DNA from: Trichoplax sp. H2
Lineage: Eukaryota > Placozoa > Uniplacotomia > Trichoplacea
DNA: 64,000 bases
Direction of reading: 5' to 3'
NCBI GenBank assembly: GCA_003344405.1
Contig: NOWV01000184.1
Coordinates: 62,001-126,000, forward strand
Under the pieces are notes generated by a model, which had not been told where the DNA came from, searched no databases, and was given only the letters and a program-made list of their open reading frames with translations. Both the position numbers and the translations under genes were made by a program. Below are positions 12,469 to 24,326 of this stretch, in pieces. Position 1 is the first letter of the stretch; every line of letters begins with the position of its first letter.

Positions 12469-13320
12469 TGAAAACACTCAGTCGGACTAAAGTTACAGTC
12501 TTGTTAATCAAGTAAAAAGTAAAAGTAGGCGAGGTCAAAGTACAGTACAGTACAGATCGACTAGCTACCTCTACCTCATTAACCGTTAATCTTATTATTT
12601 ATAAATAATAATAATACTAAGTAAAGTGCCGTTTTTAGCTTAAACGATTCAATTCAGAAAAATCCTTAAAAATCCCTAGTGGGAGTATAAAGAGTGAATA
12701 ATAAATTACTATAGTAATTTTTTTATTAGTACTGTAGTCCCTTGTGCTCACTATGGGTCCTTGCGAGCATTTCATTTGTCGTTGCGATACACGTACATTG
12801 CTCGATTAAACCTCTCGTTCAACAAATCTTGAATGCCTACGGCGATTTTTTCAGTATTATAACACATAGCAGCACGTACGCAGTGGTGTACCTATTTTGT
12901 TGTCTGGTAACATACTGTATTTTTAATTCGATTTGTACAGTAGTTAGATAGACTTTCATGAATGATTATAATTATAATAATCGCGTCGTCTGCTTGTCGA
13001 TAGGCAACTGATCAAAGTGCGGCGTGGGATACTATACTGTTAAAAGAGAATTCTCTTAATTAATTGCAGTAGAAGTCCTGCTCTGGCACTACCTCATACA
13101 CCTTGCAAACTGTACTGCCAAATCCGGAAGTAAGGTCAAAAGTGTAGCATACAGTACTCGGTAAAACATACTGCTTTTTAACCATCCTGAAACTCAGAAA
13201 AGCTTAGACTAGTAAACAGTCAGTACTGTGGAGTTTCTGTGTATCAGAACAGTAGATTTGTACTGTTTTACTTTTTTACCACAGAGAAACCAGGATAGTC
13301 CCTGGAGAAACTCACAGAGA

Positions 13321-13358
13321 AGCTCAGTACTATACTGTACTGTACTGTACAGTATTAT
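13321..13358. repeat. CTGTA pentamer array
   Basis: Consecutive CTGTA units ending in a GTACAGTA inversion, the same element type as at 12374. A shorter copy lies near 13945-13963. Confidence 0.8.
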
Positions 13359-13624
13359 TACATCACTACCTGGTCAGTAAACATTGTCAACAGTAGAGTA
13401 CACTACTGTACAGTTCTTGATACTGTGTGCACCCCAACAGTAGATTTAGCATCAAACGTTGATCGCAGATAGATCGAAAATAAACTGTAAGGACACAAGG
13501 TACGACGGAGGCGTGGATGTTGGACGACCATTAAGATACAGTGGTTTTGAACCAATCTTTGGTTAATTAACAGTAGAAAACTTAAACCTTGACTGTAAGC
13601 ATCTTTAAAAACTTTTATTCTTAG

Positions 13625-13714
13625 AGAAATTGAATACTGTGCCGCCTGTGCGTACTGGTACTTCTGACACCGACTTGGAACTCGATTGTTTTGCCTTTCT
13701 TGTTTGGATTGAAG
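13625..13714 (+). other. Isolated exon-like segment (candidate)
   Basis: A TTCTTAG acceptor and a GAAG|gtaaac donor flank 90 bp that is open in one frame. The predicted peptide is ordinary in composition (Leu/Thr/Asp-rich, then DCFAFLVWIEG) and I recognise no family. No partner exon with matching phase was identified nearby. It may be an exon of an unrecognised gene, a decayed exon or chance. Confidence 0.2.
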
Positions 13715-16483
13715 GTAAACTCTTTACTATAGTCAGAACGGTATGATTTAAATTGTTACCAGTATTGAAGCTTAATTCACTCATGGTACTACAAAGTTAT
13801 CATTTGAAGCAATGCGTATGCACTATAAAGTACTTACTTTTTTCTGTAAGTAACTTTTTACCTATTTGGATTTTTCGTTACACGCACGATTGACTTCTTA
13901 TACGTGTAAGATAAGCAGCCGAATCCAACTTTTCGAAACCATCATACTGTACAGTACTGTATAACATACGTAGACACTTTACGATTGATTTATGGCTTCA
14001 ACAATGTTAATTACAACTATAATAATCTTTACAAGCTTAAGGTACAATGTAGATGATTGGACTTCTTGAACTCAAACGCACTGTACAGAAATTATAAATC
14101 ACGATAATTAGCAGAATATTGTTAGAATTACTATGCTCGTTATCCAATTGAACGGAGCAATACAATCATAGATGTCAAACAAGAACTACAGTATACCTTT
14201 GAACCCTAGTACGCCTAACCCATGAAACAACATCATTAAATGTAAGTCAGATCGGTTCTACAGTATTCAGAGTTTGTGAAGCCTGAAATGTTCTGAAATT
14301 GCACTACAGTGTTGTTTTCGTTTTTGCCCTTTGCTACACCTGTAAATTTGGGATCAAGTCGATTCTACTCAAGCGCTGGCATTATACGAGTACAGTAGTA
14401 TACTTTTTACTTTAAAAGAAACTGTATTTTAATACAATTTACGTCCACTCTATACTACGTACAGTACAGTATTGTAACTGTCTCCAACCATTAATCGTCG
14501 TTATTGTACACTAGTGTCATTAATTAGTTATAATTATTGAATTGGCTGTTTTAAACTTCCATTTTTGGCGATATTTAAAGAGGGCATAATAACCCTGATA
14601 TTTATATAATCATTTTATACTTACTGGCTTTAAAAATTTTACTTCAAATGTTGTTTTAAGCGTAACTGTTCGTAATTTAGTTTGACTATCTATCTGAGAT
14701 TACTGGACAGCAATAATCTAATACGAGTATGATACAGAGTAAATGAACACGTTTGCCTCCAATTTCTGTACCCAAATCCCATTCTTCCTATTTCTGGTGC
14801 AGTCATAATATACTTGTAGTTTAAAAATTAATTTTACTGTAATAGTAATCGCTAGATTAATTACCGATATATTCTAAGCCCATCAACTCCCCCTCTCCGA
14901 ACGTAGAGGTAAAGATATTCACGGCATCAGATTTGATCGAACGTGACAATATTATTGACCTATCTAAGCTACGCGTATATTCAGATATCAAGGCACTTGT
15001 GATTCTATTTTTGTTTTTCGCACGGTTTAATTTATCATTAATTTATTGCTATCTTCTGCATGAAGTGTATCAAGATATTTTAAATGTATACTGTATACAC
15101 GTCCTGTTCAAAGTAATCTTGTAGAATTCTTTCACGAGGTAACAAAATACTTAAAGTTATTCAATTTACCACCACGCATAAATCATCGACGGACTACTGA
15201 ATGATCGGTTACAGGGACTTTTACAAGTAGTTTTTAAATCTGCATTTTAGTGCCTTCGCTTAATAAAGCTTATCCGACGCAATTCTCAATTCACCAAAGC
15301 TCTTCACTTTAAACACAAATTGCAGCATTTCTTACGTACAAGCAATGAACTCAGATATGATATCATTGCAGAGCTGAGAACGTTTTAAAATATATATTCT
15401 GAATATGATAGCTAACAGAAACTAGATTGTTGAAATATCTTTCTTCATGCAATATTGATGCAAAGTAGTACTATTTGCTGTACTCCATTGACCATTGTAG
15501 CTTGCGTACATACAGTTAAGTCGCAGGCAACTTACTGCACAGTACATCTTAAGTAGACTCGTGCAGTCACAGTAGAACTGTATTATTTTGGGCTATGATA
15601 TACTGTACATATACAGTATGAAGTACACAATGATGTTTACGCCTATGGTGAAATAAGTATACGTATATATATATACTTATACTTTACTATAGTCATAACC
15701 TAACAGCAATCATCTATCGTCATCCTTTACTGTCAGAATGCCTTGGCAATGGTCATTTATATAAAGTATCTGATTTCAGCAATTCAAGTATATCATGCAG
15801 TCAAGTCTTATTCTGTGGTTAACGCGGATTACTGATTTGAGCATGTATATTGTATTGTACATACTCACGTTTTACTGCTAGACTTCGAACGTTCTTAAAA
15901 TATTGATGAGTTGTAAAAATGTAGATGCAGTTAATTTAAAGGTAAGATTGAATTCTGAAAAAGTGATTTATGGGTAATAACGTGAATTAATGATATTAAC
16001 TGACTATATCTCTCTTAAGAAGATATTTACTATTACTGATGTACTGTACTGCACTTTGCTGGAAAATGAATCTTAAAAATCTCATCCGATCATGACACCT
16101 TTGTTGACTATTTTTGTAATGAGGATAAGTGTTTTTCTGGGTCATGAAGATTTTGTCTCAACGTTCACTGTGCAATACAATACTTGTAAACAGAATAGCA
16201 TATACGTATAATATTGTGTATAGTCTATAACACATATTGTACAATACAACAAATTGTACTGATGAATGAATAAAATAATATGCTAGTACATAGGAATATT
16301 ACATAATCGTATATATCATCTATACGTAAGTCATCGATATTTCAGATTCATGAAAAGTATTCCTGATGTAGTAAAAAATTGTAAATTCAATTTATAGTAC
16401 TGTACATTTTAACTGAGTCTACATTAGCCCGCATGGCGAAAATAATTTATTATATTATATTTCTTTAATGTCCTTATTTACAG

Positions 16484-16584
16484 GAAGCGTAGTCTACGCG
16501 TAGATACTGTTATGGTAGCCTGTCCGAAAATGCAGCTAGTTGTAATCATTTTCGTAGAGCCCAAAAAGAAGGGAGAAAGTTGTA
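16484..16584 (+). other. Isolated exon-like segment with strong splice sites (candidate)
   Basis: A pyrimidine-rich TTATTTACAG acceptor and a TA|gtgagt donor flank 101 bp open in one frame. The peptide includes MQLVVIIFVEPKKKGESC, a hydrophobic strand followed by a basic patch. No family is recognised, and its phase does not match the candidate exon at 13625. Confidence 0.22.
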
Positions 16585-18119
16585 GTGAGTAGACACCAGT
16601 CAACAGGCCATTAATGCCGTGATGATTCCCTGGTCACACCACTATAGTACTTTACACTGGATCGCCTTGCACAGTTGGATGCCGTCTTGACAGTTAGTTG
16701 AACCCATCAGGATATGAGATATTATTCAAAGATATTTTACCGTGAAGGAATGTTTATTAGCGGAAAGTAACAGCAGCATCAATAGAATACAACAGTATCT
16801 CGCTAAATATGCGAGATTTTCATCGTGTTGAAATCATAATTTCACGTTGCAAATTAAATTAATGTAAAGTACAGTATATGAGTAAATGACAAATTGTTTG
16901 TGAACGCAGCAGCTGCAGCTTGACTTATAATTATTGAGGCTCACTGTAGGACGCACAGTATGTGATGAGTAGAGTAAGGGTCAACTTTTTAAAATAGCAC
17001 GTAAAAAATGAGATGAAGTAAATGGTAGCCACACAACTACACGTCTCGAGAGGTATATCAAGTGTGAAAGTGCAAGGTATCCATGTCAATTTTGTATTTC
17101 GTAGTAGGCGTGCCGACATTAAGCAATGCAATCATAGTCTGACATATGCCAACGGTCGCTAAATACTTAGTGCTATTAATGTAATCTGAAATAGGGTTGG
17201 TTCATAAACAATCTAAACAAGATTGACTGTAGCAAGCAGTTGAATAGTTTGACATTTTTAAATTATTTTATGGTACATTACCGTCGAAATTGCATTTCAA
17301 CTCAACCACGTACAGTAAGGTACAATATATTATACACAGCTAAAACTATAATCCTTCATATCTAGACTGGATATGATGCAGTACGTGTTGTATGTACTGT
17401 ATACTTAAAATTCAAGAAATGCTATCATTCTCATTCCATGCCTTAACTATCAACTCTCGCAAGCCAGCTTTACACGGCAGTGAATATTTAGTGCACAATA
17501 GTATTGAATAAAACTACTATATCGTAGCAAAAAGATCATTAAAAGATTTTTGATACTCCATGTTAGCACTGCTAATATTGGATACAGAGTATTATTCAGT
17601 ATTTATAAGTTGCAATGTAATATTAAAATTCTTGTATCCATTTCTTTGAAGAATGATTATATGTACTGTACTTGTATTTACATAGTGAGGTACCCTTGGG
17701 AAATTGAAAGCCAATGTCTCCTGTTGTTTGATTGGCTCTTACTAGGACATTCATTTAAATTGAGATGCAATAGTTTTTCATTGATTTATTTAAGTTATTA
17801 TCAATTGTAATTGCTAGTGGTGCATCCGTATTCTCTGCCAGTTCAATATGACATTATCAGCGATTAACGATTCTTAGTCCCAGATTGAGTAGTACTAGGG
17901 ACGTTATCGATAGAGTTGTTCAGTGGTCACGAAACGCACAGTGTACCGAACATTCTACAGAAAGGAAGCTAACATTTCTGTAACCGCAACATATATCGCA
18001 AACCTCCTCGTAACTACATTACATGCCCTAGAAATACAAGAACGAATAGACTGATTTTTTATCCAAATCTCAGAGGTAGGCAGGGCACAACGGTGTATTT
18101 GCTGTTTACGAGAATATTT

Positions 18120-18200
18120 TTTATCTTGTACACTACTGTTCTACGTACTGTATACTATATATCATCTATTATACATTATACGCTGTATACTGTACTGTAG
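18120..18200. repeat. Diverged GTACTGTA/TATACTGTA cluster
   Basis: Several ACTGTA and GTACTGTAT words are mixed with TATA-rich sequence. It looks like a degraded member of the pentamer-repeat series. Confidence 0.6.
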
Positions 18201-19019
18201 AATTCTAGCGGTCATTGCTACATAGACGAAGATATTATTATAATAGTCAATAGTAGTGAAGTACAGTACATCCAGATTTAATTTGCCATTTTCGCTTTAT
18301 GTAATCTGTATATTGTATGCCTGTATAATATACATATATTTTTCCAGTACATTTTAACCCTAAAGTGTACGACGTACTGTATTTAATGTATTAGTTTACA
18401 TAGTTGTATTTTCACGGTGCTTGTAAGGACTTCACATACGGTTCATACAAATTGGTAAGATTTATATTGGTTCCTAGGAGAGATCCCCTATCAAAGTCAT
18501 TACAAGATCATTTCACAAGTTCAAATTGAATAGTACAATGTACGTTAGTCCTCTAAGAAAAAAAGTCGAATAGTACTAACTCTAAATAAATAAATTTACG
18601 TTGCGATATTGTGTAGTGCTTTACCAAATCATTCAGCTATTATAGAATTGAAATATTGTATACTGTACTGTATCCGTTGGCGTGGAGTTGCAAATAAAGT
18701 TGACACACAGGTAGAAAAGTTTGTGTATCAAAACGTATGGTGAATTATGAATTTGTGATTGACTTGGACCGACTTCGTGTACTTGCTATTTTACACTTTA
18801 ATATTAGTACAAAGTTCAGTAACAAAATTCTGGACCGCATCGTTAATGTACCTTGGGAGGCCTATCTAGTGTGCAGGGAATTCTTTTCAACTTTTGATAT
18901 GTATTTTTGACTAGATTGATTTCGAGCTTTGAACGTTTGGAACGCACATACGCTGTCACTAGATCGCACGGCTGTCACGTCTTTTTCAGCCGATCGGCCG
19001 GCAGTGGTTGCCTTTGTGT

Positions 19020-19210
19020 GTACACTGTACAGTATAAATGTCATATATACAGTACAGTACTGTACTACTGTACACTAAATACAGTATCTCAATCCTCATA
19101 ATCCATATACTGTACTGTACTGTATGCTGTGTACTGTACAGTTATGACGGCGTGGTACAGTGAATGGTTCACTTCCTTACAGTACTTCATGAAGTTCGTA
19201 CTGTACTGTA
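19020..19210. repeat. Dense CAGTA/CTGTA inverted-pentamer cluster
   Basis: Repeated short arrays in both orientations over 190 bp, including ACAGTACAGTACTGTAC-type palindromes near 19048-19072 and CTGTACTGTACTGTA near 19110-19125. A further copy lies at about 19360-19410. Open frames across this block are composition artefacts of the repeats. Confidence 0.85.
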
Positions 19211-20978
19211 GGCAGCAAGCACACCAGCACTATCCTGTATCGCTCCATCATGTCCTGTACTGAGTCAAGAAAAATTTTTACCCGCTGTCATGCATTCCTT
19301 TGCTGCCCTGAAGTCAAGTTCAGACCGTGGCCAACAAACTTTCAGCACTATGCTACTGTCATACTGTACAGTACAAAGACTAATTGGATTGTACAGTACT
19401 GTACTGAAGCCGTGCAGTGTGATCGCTGTCACAGAATTATTACTGGACTGCGGATTCCTGAACTGATTCGAGTTCATCCCTGGTTGCACGATTTGAGGGA
19501 CTCGATTAGCGAGTATTTTTTTCATATTATTTCTTATTAATTAAGATTCAACCGGGTTTACACGCTGATCCATAAGCTATTTCTTAAAGAAATTCTTTTC
19601 GGTAAGACGATATAATTGCTAATAGCTTGACATTGAAAATTGACTACTTTGCAAATTTAACACTGGCAATATTTGACTTTTACCCTACGTGAATTGAAGT
19701 AACCAATATGGTAGGAGAATGCAAGAATATACCTAACATTGAAAGTGAATTTTTGACCTCTGTAGTATTATAAAATGCAGATTGTAAAAAAGCACATAGA
19801 TAGAATGCTATTTTATTTTAGAAAATGCTTTTGATGCCTGCACGATGCTGCAGTGGTTGCAAGTGACCTACAATATGTATAGAAAGGGTTGACCTTGATA
19901 ATCTAACGGAAATTACTGACAAATGCTTATGCAATCGTTCATTGAATCCTTTTGTAATTGTTAATTACTACACATGGATGAGTTAGAGCCATTGACGTGA
20001 TAATTATATCATTAAAAAGCCGATAATCGATGTACAGTTACTGTGATTACGACGCACAGATTATTTGCTAGTCACACCCTCCACCTCCATAGCTTGATCT
20101 ACCATTTTAGTTGAATGATACTTGACAGACGGAAAGGAAATCAGTAAGCATGCTGAAATTGCAAAATGCTCCACTGCCACAAGCTAGAGTACTACTGTAT
20201 GTGGATAACCTTGCATTGTACAGTAGTAACTTCATCGAAGCTTATAACATAGAGGCTTTCATACGACAACGACTTATCAATCACAGCTGTAGTTACTTTT
20301 CTTACGGAGAACCAATGCCGATACCATAAATCAGCAATGCGATAAAGTGCAACCAGGTCTATCGTATAATTCCCTGTAATAGTTGCCTTGATACGATGTC
20401 AATTGCTACCTATTTCCTTTTGTTTTAGATGTGCTTTATCAATTTATGTAAGACTTAAAAGATGCAATATAATTTAAGCCAGTAATAGAAACGCTGTTGA
20501 AGTGATGCCACTTAGTATAGTATCAACTATTAATAATGATATTAATTATGATTAAGCTATCATGTTATGTATTAACTTGCGTTGATTTGAAACACAAAAC
20601 GTACTCCATACGGCGTAGTTACATGTGTTACTGTAACGCTCACAAAGCTATACTTCAGGACAGTCAATTGATGATTGAAAAACTTACAAAATGATAAAAT
20701 TTCTATGTAAATTTTATACAACATTATTGACTTTGAATAGTACAGTACGGTACTGATACTGTATGACATGTAGCATATCAAGAATGCTATACTTGTATAG
20801 CCCTGTTGCTACGTTTATTTGATAGATTTCATGTCATAAAGTTAAGAAATGGCATGACGACTGTACGATAATGCTTGGATTTAGTTCTAAGTTGGTACAG
20901 CAGCATGGTGGAGGGTTCACATTAGATATCATTTTTCTACGGTATCAATATTAATTCATACTTGTACAATTTTTATAG

Positions 20979-23900
20979 GAAACACTTAGTCAAAACGATT
21001 CGGCTAGCAAATTGGATTTCTAACTGTAATTCCCAAATGCACAAGTAAGTATCATCCATTGAAATTATTTAGATACTCGATGTTATGTCAAATTTTATTC
21101 AAACATGAGAAAAGTAACTACCTCTGATGAATAATGGAATTGTTAGCTAGCGCACTCTAGTTGCAGTGAATCAGTAAATAGAGTGATTACAATATGGGTG
21201 CAAGTCTTATATGTCCTTCTAACCAAATACAACGTAATATAATCCTGATACGAAATACGGATATCTTTTTCAATTTTTGATTACTCAGCGGAACCATATT
21301 GGAAAAGAAAGACTCTAATAACGCAAATCTGGATTGTCCTGTGGCTGTAGCGTTCGAAAACGATTCCACAGGACTTCAAAGCAAAGATGTGTCACCTGAT
21401 AGCGACGTAAACGGTAAGAGCTTCTTATGGTTGATCACGTCATTTTGACAGTTATCTAAAATACCGAAGATTAAGTCGTATAATATGTACCTTCATTAAA
21501 GACGTTACAAATCATGATGATGGTGTCAAGAATGCTATTTCTAAAAGTACTACCGATGACGGCATTAGAATATCCTTAAAGAATGAATTGGAATATTACT
21601 TTTCAAGGTATTGCATAGATTACATTCAAAACAATTTTATACTATCCATGAAGATGTTCCTATGAAATTTGATTTCGCTACAATGCCATAAGAGTAAAGT
21701 GAAATTCTAATATATTTGACATATTTCATGAGTGTATTAATTCGATCATTTATCCTTCCTTATAGGGAAAATGTCGCTTCTGATGCATATTTGCGTAAGT
21801 GTATTGAATGTCATAATATGAGACGTTTTTATTCGGTAATACTTGCTTTTTAATTGATGCTAATCTTACATTGCAGTTTCTCAAATGGATAGCGACCAAT
21901 ACGTGCCAATTAAAACAATAGCTACATTTAATACAATTAAGCAGCTAACATCAGACATAGATCTAATCACTGAAATATTGAAAGACTGCTCTACTGTACA
22001 GCTAGATGAAGACGGTGAGAAAGTCCGACCAGTTACTAATCGATGCACGATCATTCTACGAGAAATTGATAGACGGACGCCAACAGAGGATATAATGAAT
22101 CTATTCTCTGATACGTGTCCTAAACCAATATCATGTGAATTTGCCCACAACAACAGTTGGTACGTTTCCTTTGACAATGATGAAAAGGCGCAGGAAGCCT
22201 TTAATTACATAAGAGAAGTAGTGAAAGAATTTCAAGGCAAACCAATAATGGTAATTTTAACTTATCCATATGCCGGTAAAATGTAAATATATGTTAATTC
22301 ACTACTTGCTCTTATAATTAAGGCTCGAATTAAAGCAAAGCCGATACAGAAACGCGATTTTGGCCCAAAAAACGAATTTAGGCAACTGGTACTATTTGAT
22401 AAATTTTATTACAGCAGTATATTTCATGTATAAATTAATAATGTTGTATTCTACACATCGTAATCACCTAGCCTCCAGAGGTTAATACATATCCACGCCC
22501 AAGGCCTGCTTTTGGGATGGTTCCTTTCAACGGTCATCAGGTAAATATGCCAAGACGAAATCAGAGCTAAATATTTCGAGATTGTGTGACATCTTGACTA
22601 CGCTTGTAAAAGTTGGACATTATTTTTACTTTATGTCACTAGGCTGTTCCTTTCTACAATGTAATGCCTTGGGCCGTGCCTCACTATTACCCAGAACCGG
22701 CAATGGTTATTTGAATATTTTATATTAGTTTAATCGTTTCCTTGTCTTTTTAATAAATTCATCTTCTCCACAATACACAGGGAGGTATACCAATGCAAGC
22801 AGGTTTCCCACCTTTTAAAAGATTTCGTACGTTACCAGCATGTTGTTAATTATAATAATGGAAGCATTTCTGATGTAGATGAATAGTGTACTTATGCAGA
22901 TGTATTTTTCTGCATTAATAGCACCTTCTAATACAATGAAACAAGTATCAAACCCATCAAATCATCGTGGACATTCGGGGTATCTATTAAAAGTGTTATG
23001 AGTTGGTTTGCTTATATTAACCGCTAAATAATGGTACATTAATGTCTTTTATTACACCTTTAGTCATCACAATAAAAATACTTCCAGAAGCGATCGTCAA
23101 AATCGTGAAGAACACCATCGTTCGGCTACTGCTAATGGTACTCTTCCATCGCAGAATGAATCAAATCCAAGTACGTCACGACGTCACACTAATGAACAAG
23201 GGTACGCTTAGAAAAATAACTCCGTAATAGTTGTACAACCGTATATGAGAATACAGTTCACCTTTCAATTTCACTTTTAAAGTAGGAAGACTGGAAAGCA
23301 AAAACGTCGTAGTCATAGTTCAGAAGAAGTAAACTATAAACATGTAAGCAACTATTCTGATAATCGTTCTCATTTACAAGTTGCAAGAGTTTTACGTGAT
23401 GCTTCTTTTTTAAAATCCATTAATCAGAAACCTAACAAAGATGGAACAAATTATTCTAGCAAAAAAGAAAAGGAATATCCCATACAACGTAAAGTAAATT
23501 TGGATTTTGCCTCACATTTTCCACCTTTACCATCAGCCGTAGGAAGTAATACCGCTTCGGTAGGCAACATTGAATTTATGACAAATATTGCTGAATTTAG
23601 CGTTACAAGGTGTTTGTTCGAATTTTGTTTCTTAGCCACCAGTTCGGGAAGTAGACGATACCGATCACCCTAAGTTAGCTGATGTGGTTAAAGGTATTAA
23701 AGACGCGAAGGTAACTGTTTACTTTCTGTGTTCAATCCATATATAACATTTTGCCGTATAATATAACCGGTTGTCCTTTTTATTGAAATTAGAAAATGAA
23801 TCAGCCAAATGCTAAAGAAGCATCGAGAGTATGCTTATCACCATTATCAGATATTTCTATTGCATAATGCCGTTAATTGTACTTTCATTAATTGCATTTA

Positions 23901-24326
23901 TAGGATTCAGGCGCCAGTTCTACTAATGTAAATCGGAACAAACCTACGTCGCAAGTATCCTCCAAAAGGTATGCTTACATCTCATGTACTCCTATTGGTG
24001 CTGGCTACATTTAAGTAATTTTGTCTGTAATTTCGTAGTAAACCGACTGTAAATGCCACAACTCAAAATCATGAATCCCAGGCAAAAGCAAGTACCAGTA
24101 AAGGCAGCGCTAAAAGCTTAGATTCTTCGGTAATAAATATTAATGTCTTAAATATAAGATTTTAATGCATTTTGTGCCAGCTTTTCTTACTAACATGATA
24201 TTTGTACCTTTACCACGCAATTTACAGAAGCACGAAGAAAAGCCCACAAATCCAAAATTAAGCTACGCCGAAATGGCACAAAAATCAAATAAAAAAGCTT
24301 CAAAATCTGAAAATACTGAAAGATAA
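20979..24326 (+). CDS. LARP4: La-related protein 4 (LARP4/4B), 5' end unresolved
   Basis: LARP4 binds poly(A) and poly(A)-binding protein and stabilises mRNAs in the cytoplasm. Seventeen in-phase exons: 20979-21044, 21289-21413, 21502-21607, 21766-21794, 21877-22250, 22323-22388, 22472-22540, 22643-22705, 22781-22826, 22922-22979, 23088-23201, 23286-23601, 23636-23710, 23793-23828, 23904-23968, 24039-24129, 24228-24326. The La motif starts LKNELEYYFSRENVASDAYL and continues SQMDSDQYVPIKTIATF; the linker and RRM follow (GEKVRP, RCTIILREI, SCEFAHNNSWYVSF, FQGKPIM). After that come KNEFRQL and a Pro/Tyr/Met-rich stretch, then VNLDFASHFPPLP and, near the end, LSYAEMAQK, both typical of LARP4. The initiator ATG is uncertain: either one near the end of the exon at 20979 or an unseen 5' exon. 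No N-terminal PAM2-like motif was recognised. The donor at 23601 was chosen to keep phase. Confidence 0.9.

Larger units (their letters stand above)
11401..20978. other. Long gene-poor interval between tubulin and LARP4
   Basis: No confident gene was found in about 9.6 kb. The interval contains repeated clusters of inverted CAGTA/CTGTA pentamers, listed separately, and two isolated exon-like pieces with good splice sites, also listed. A somewhat less AT-rich patch near 18.9-19.5 kb has overlapping open frames on both strands, none resembling a known family. Possible explanations are decayed mobile elements, an unrecognised fast-evolving gene, distal 5' exons of LARP4, or regulatory DNA. Confidence 0.45.

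Noticed and set aside
12338-12538. Minus-strand open frame with many repeated V/L/Y/C/T residues
   Set aside because: The frame runs through the CAGTA/CTGTA array, and its repetitive peptide is a translation of the pentamer repeat, not a gene.
17550-17810. Plus-strand 86-codon open frame
   Set aside because: Hydrophobic, AT-driven composition, no recognisable motif and no splice context.
19250-19540. Overlapping open frames on both strands in a less AT-rich patch
   Set aside because: They run through pentamer repeats, show no family similarity and have no convincing start context or splice partners.
21881-22177. Minus-strand open frame of 98 codons
   Set aside because: It is antisense to the LARP4 La-motif/RRM exon, which has unmistakable homology on the plus strand.
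23451-23639. Minus-strand open frame
   Set aside because: It is antisense to the LARP4 exon at 23286-23601.
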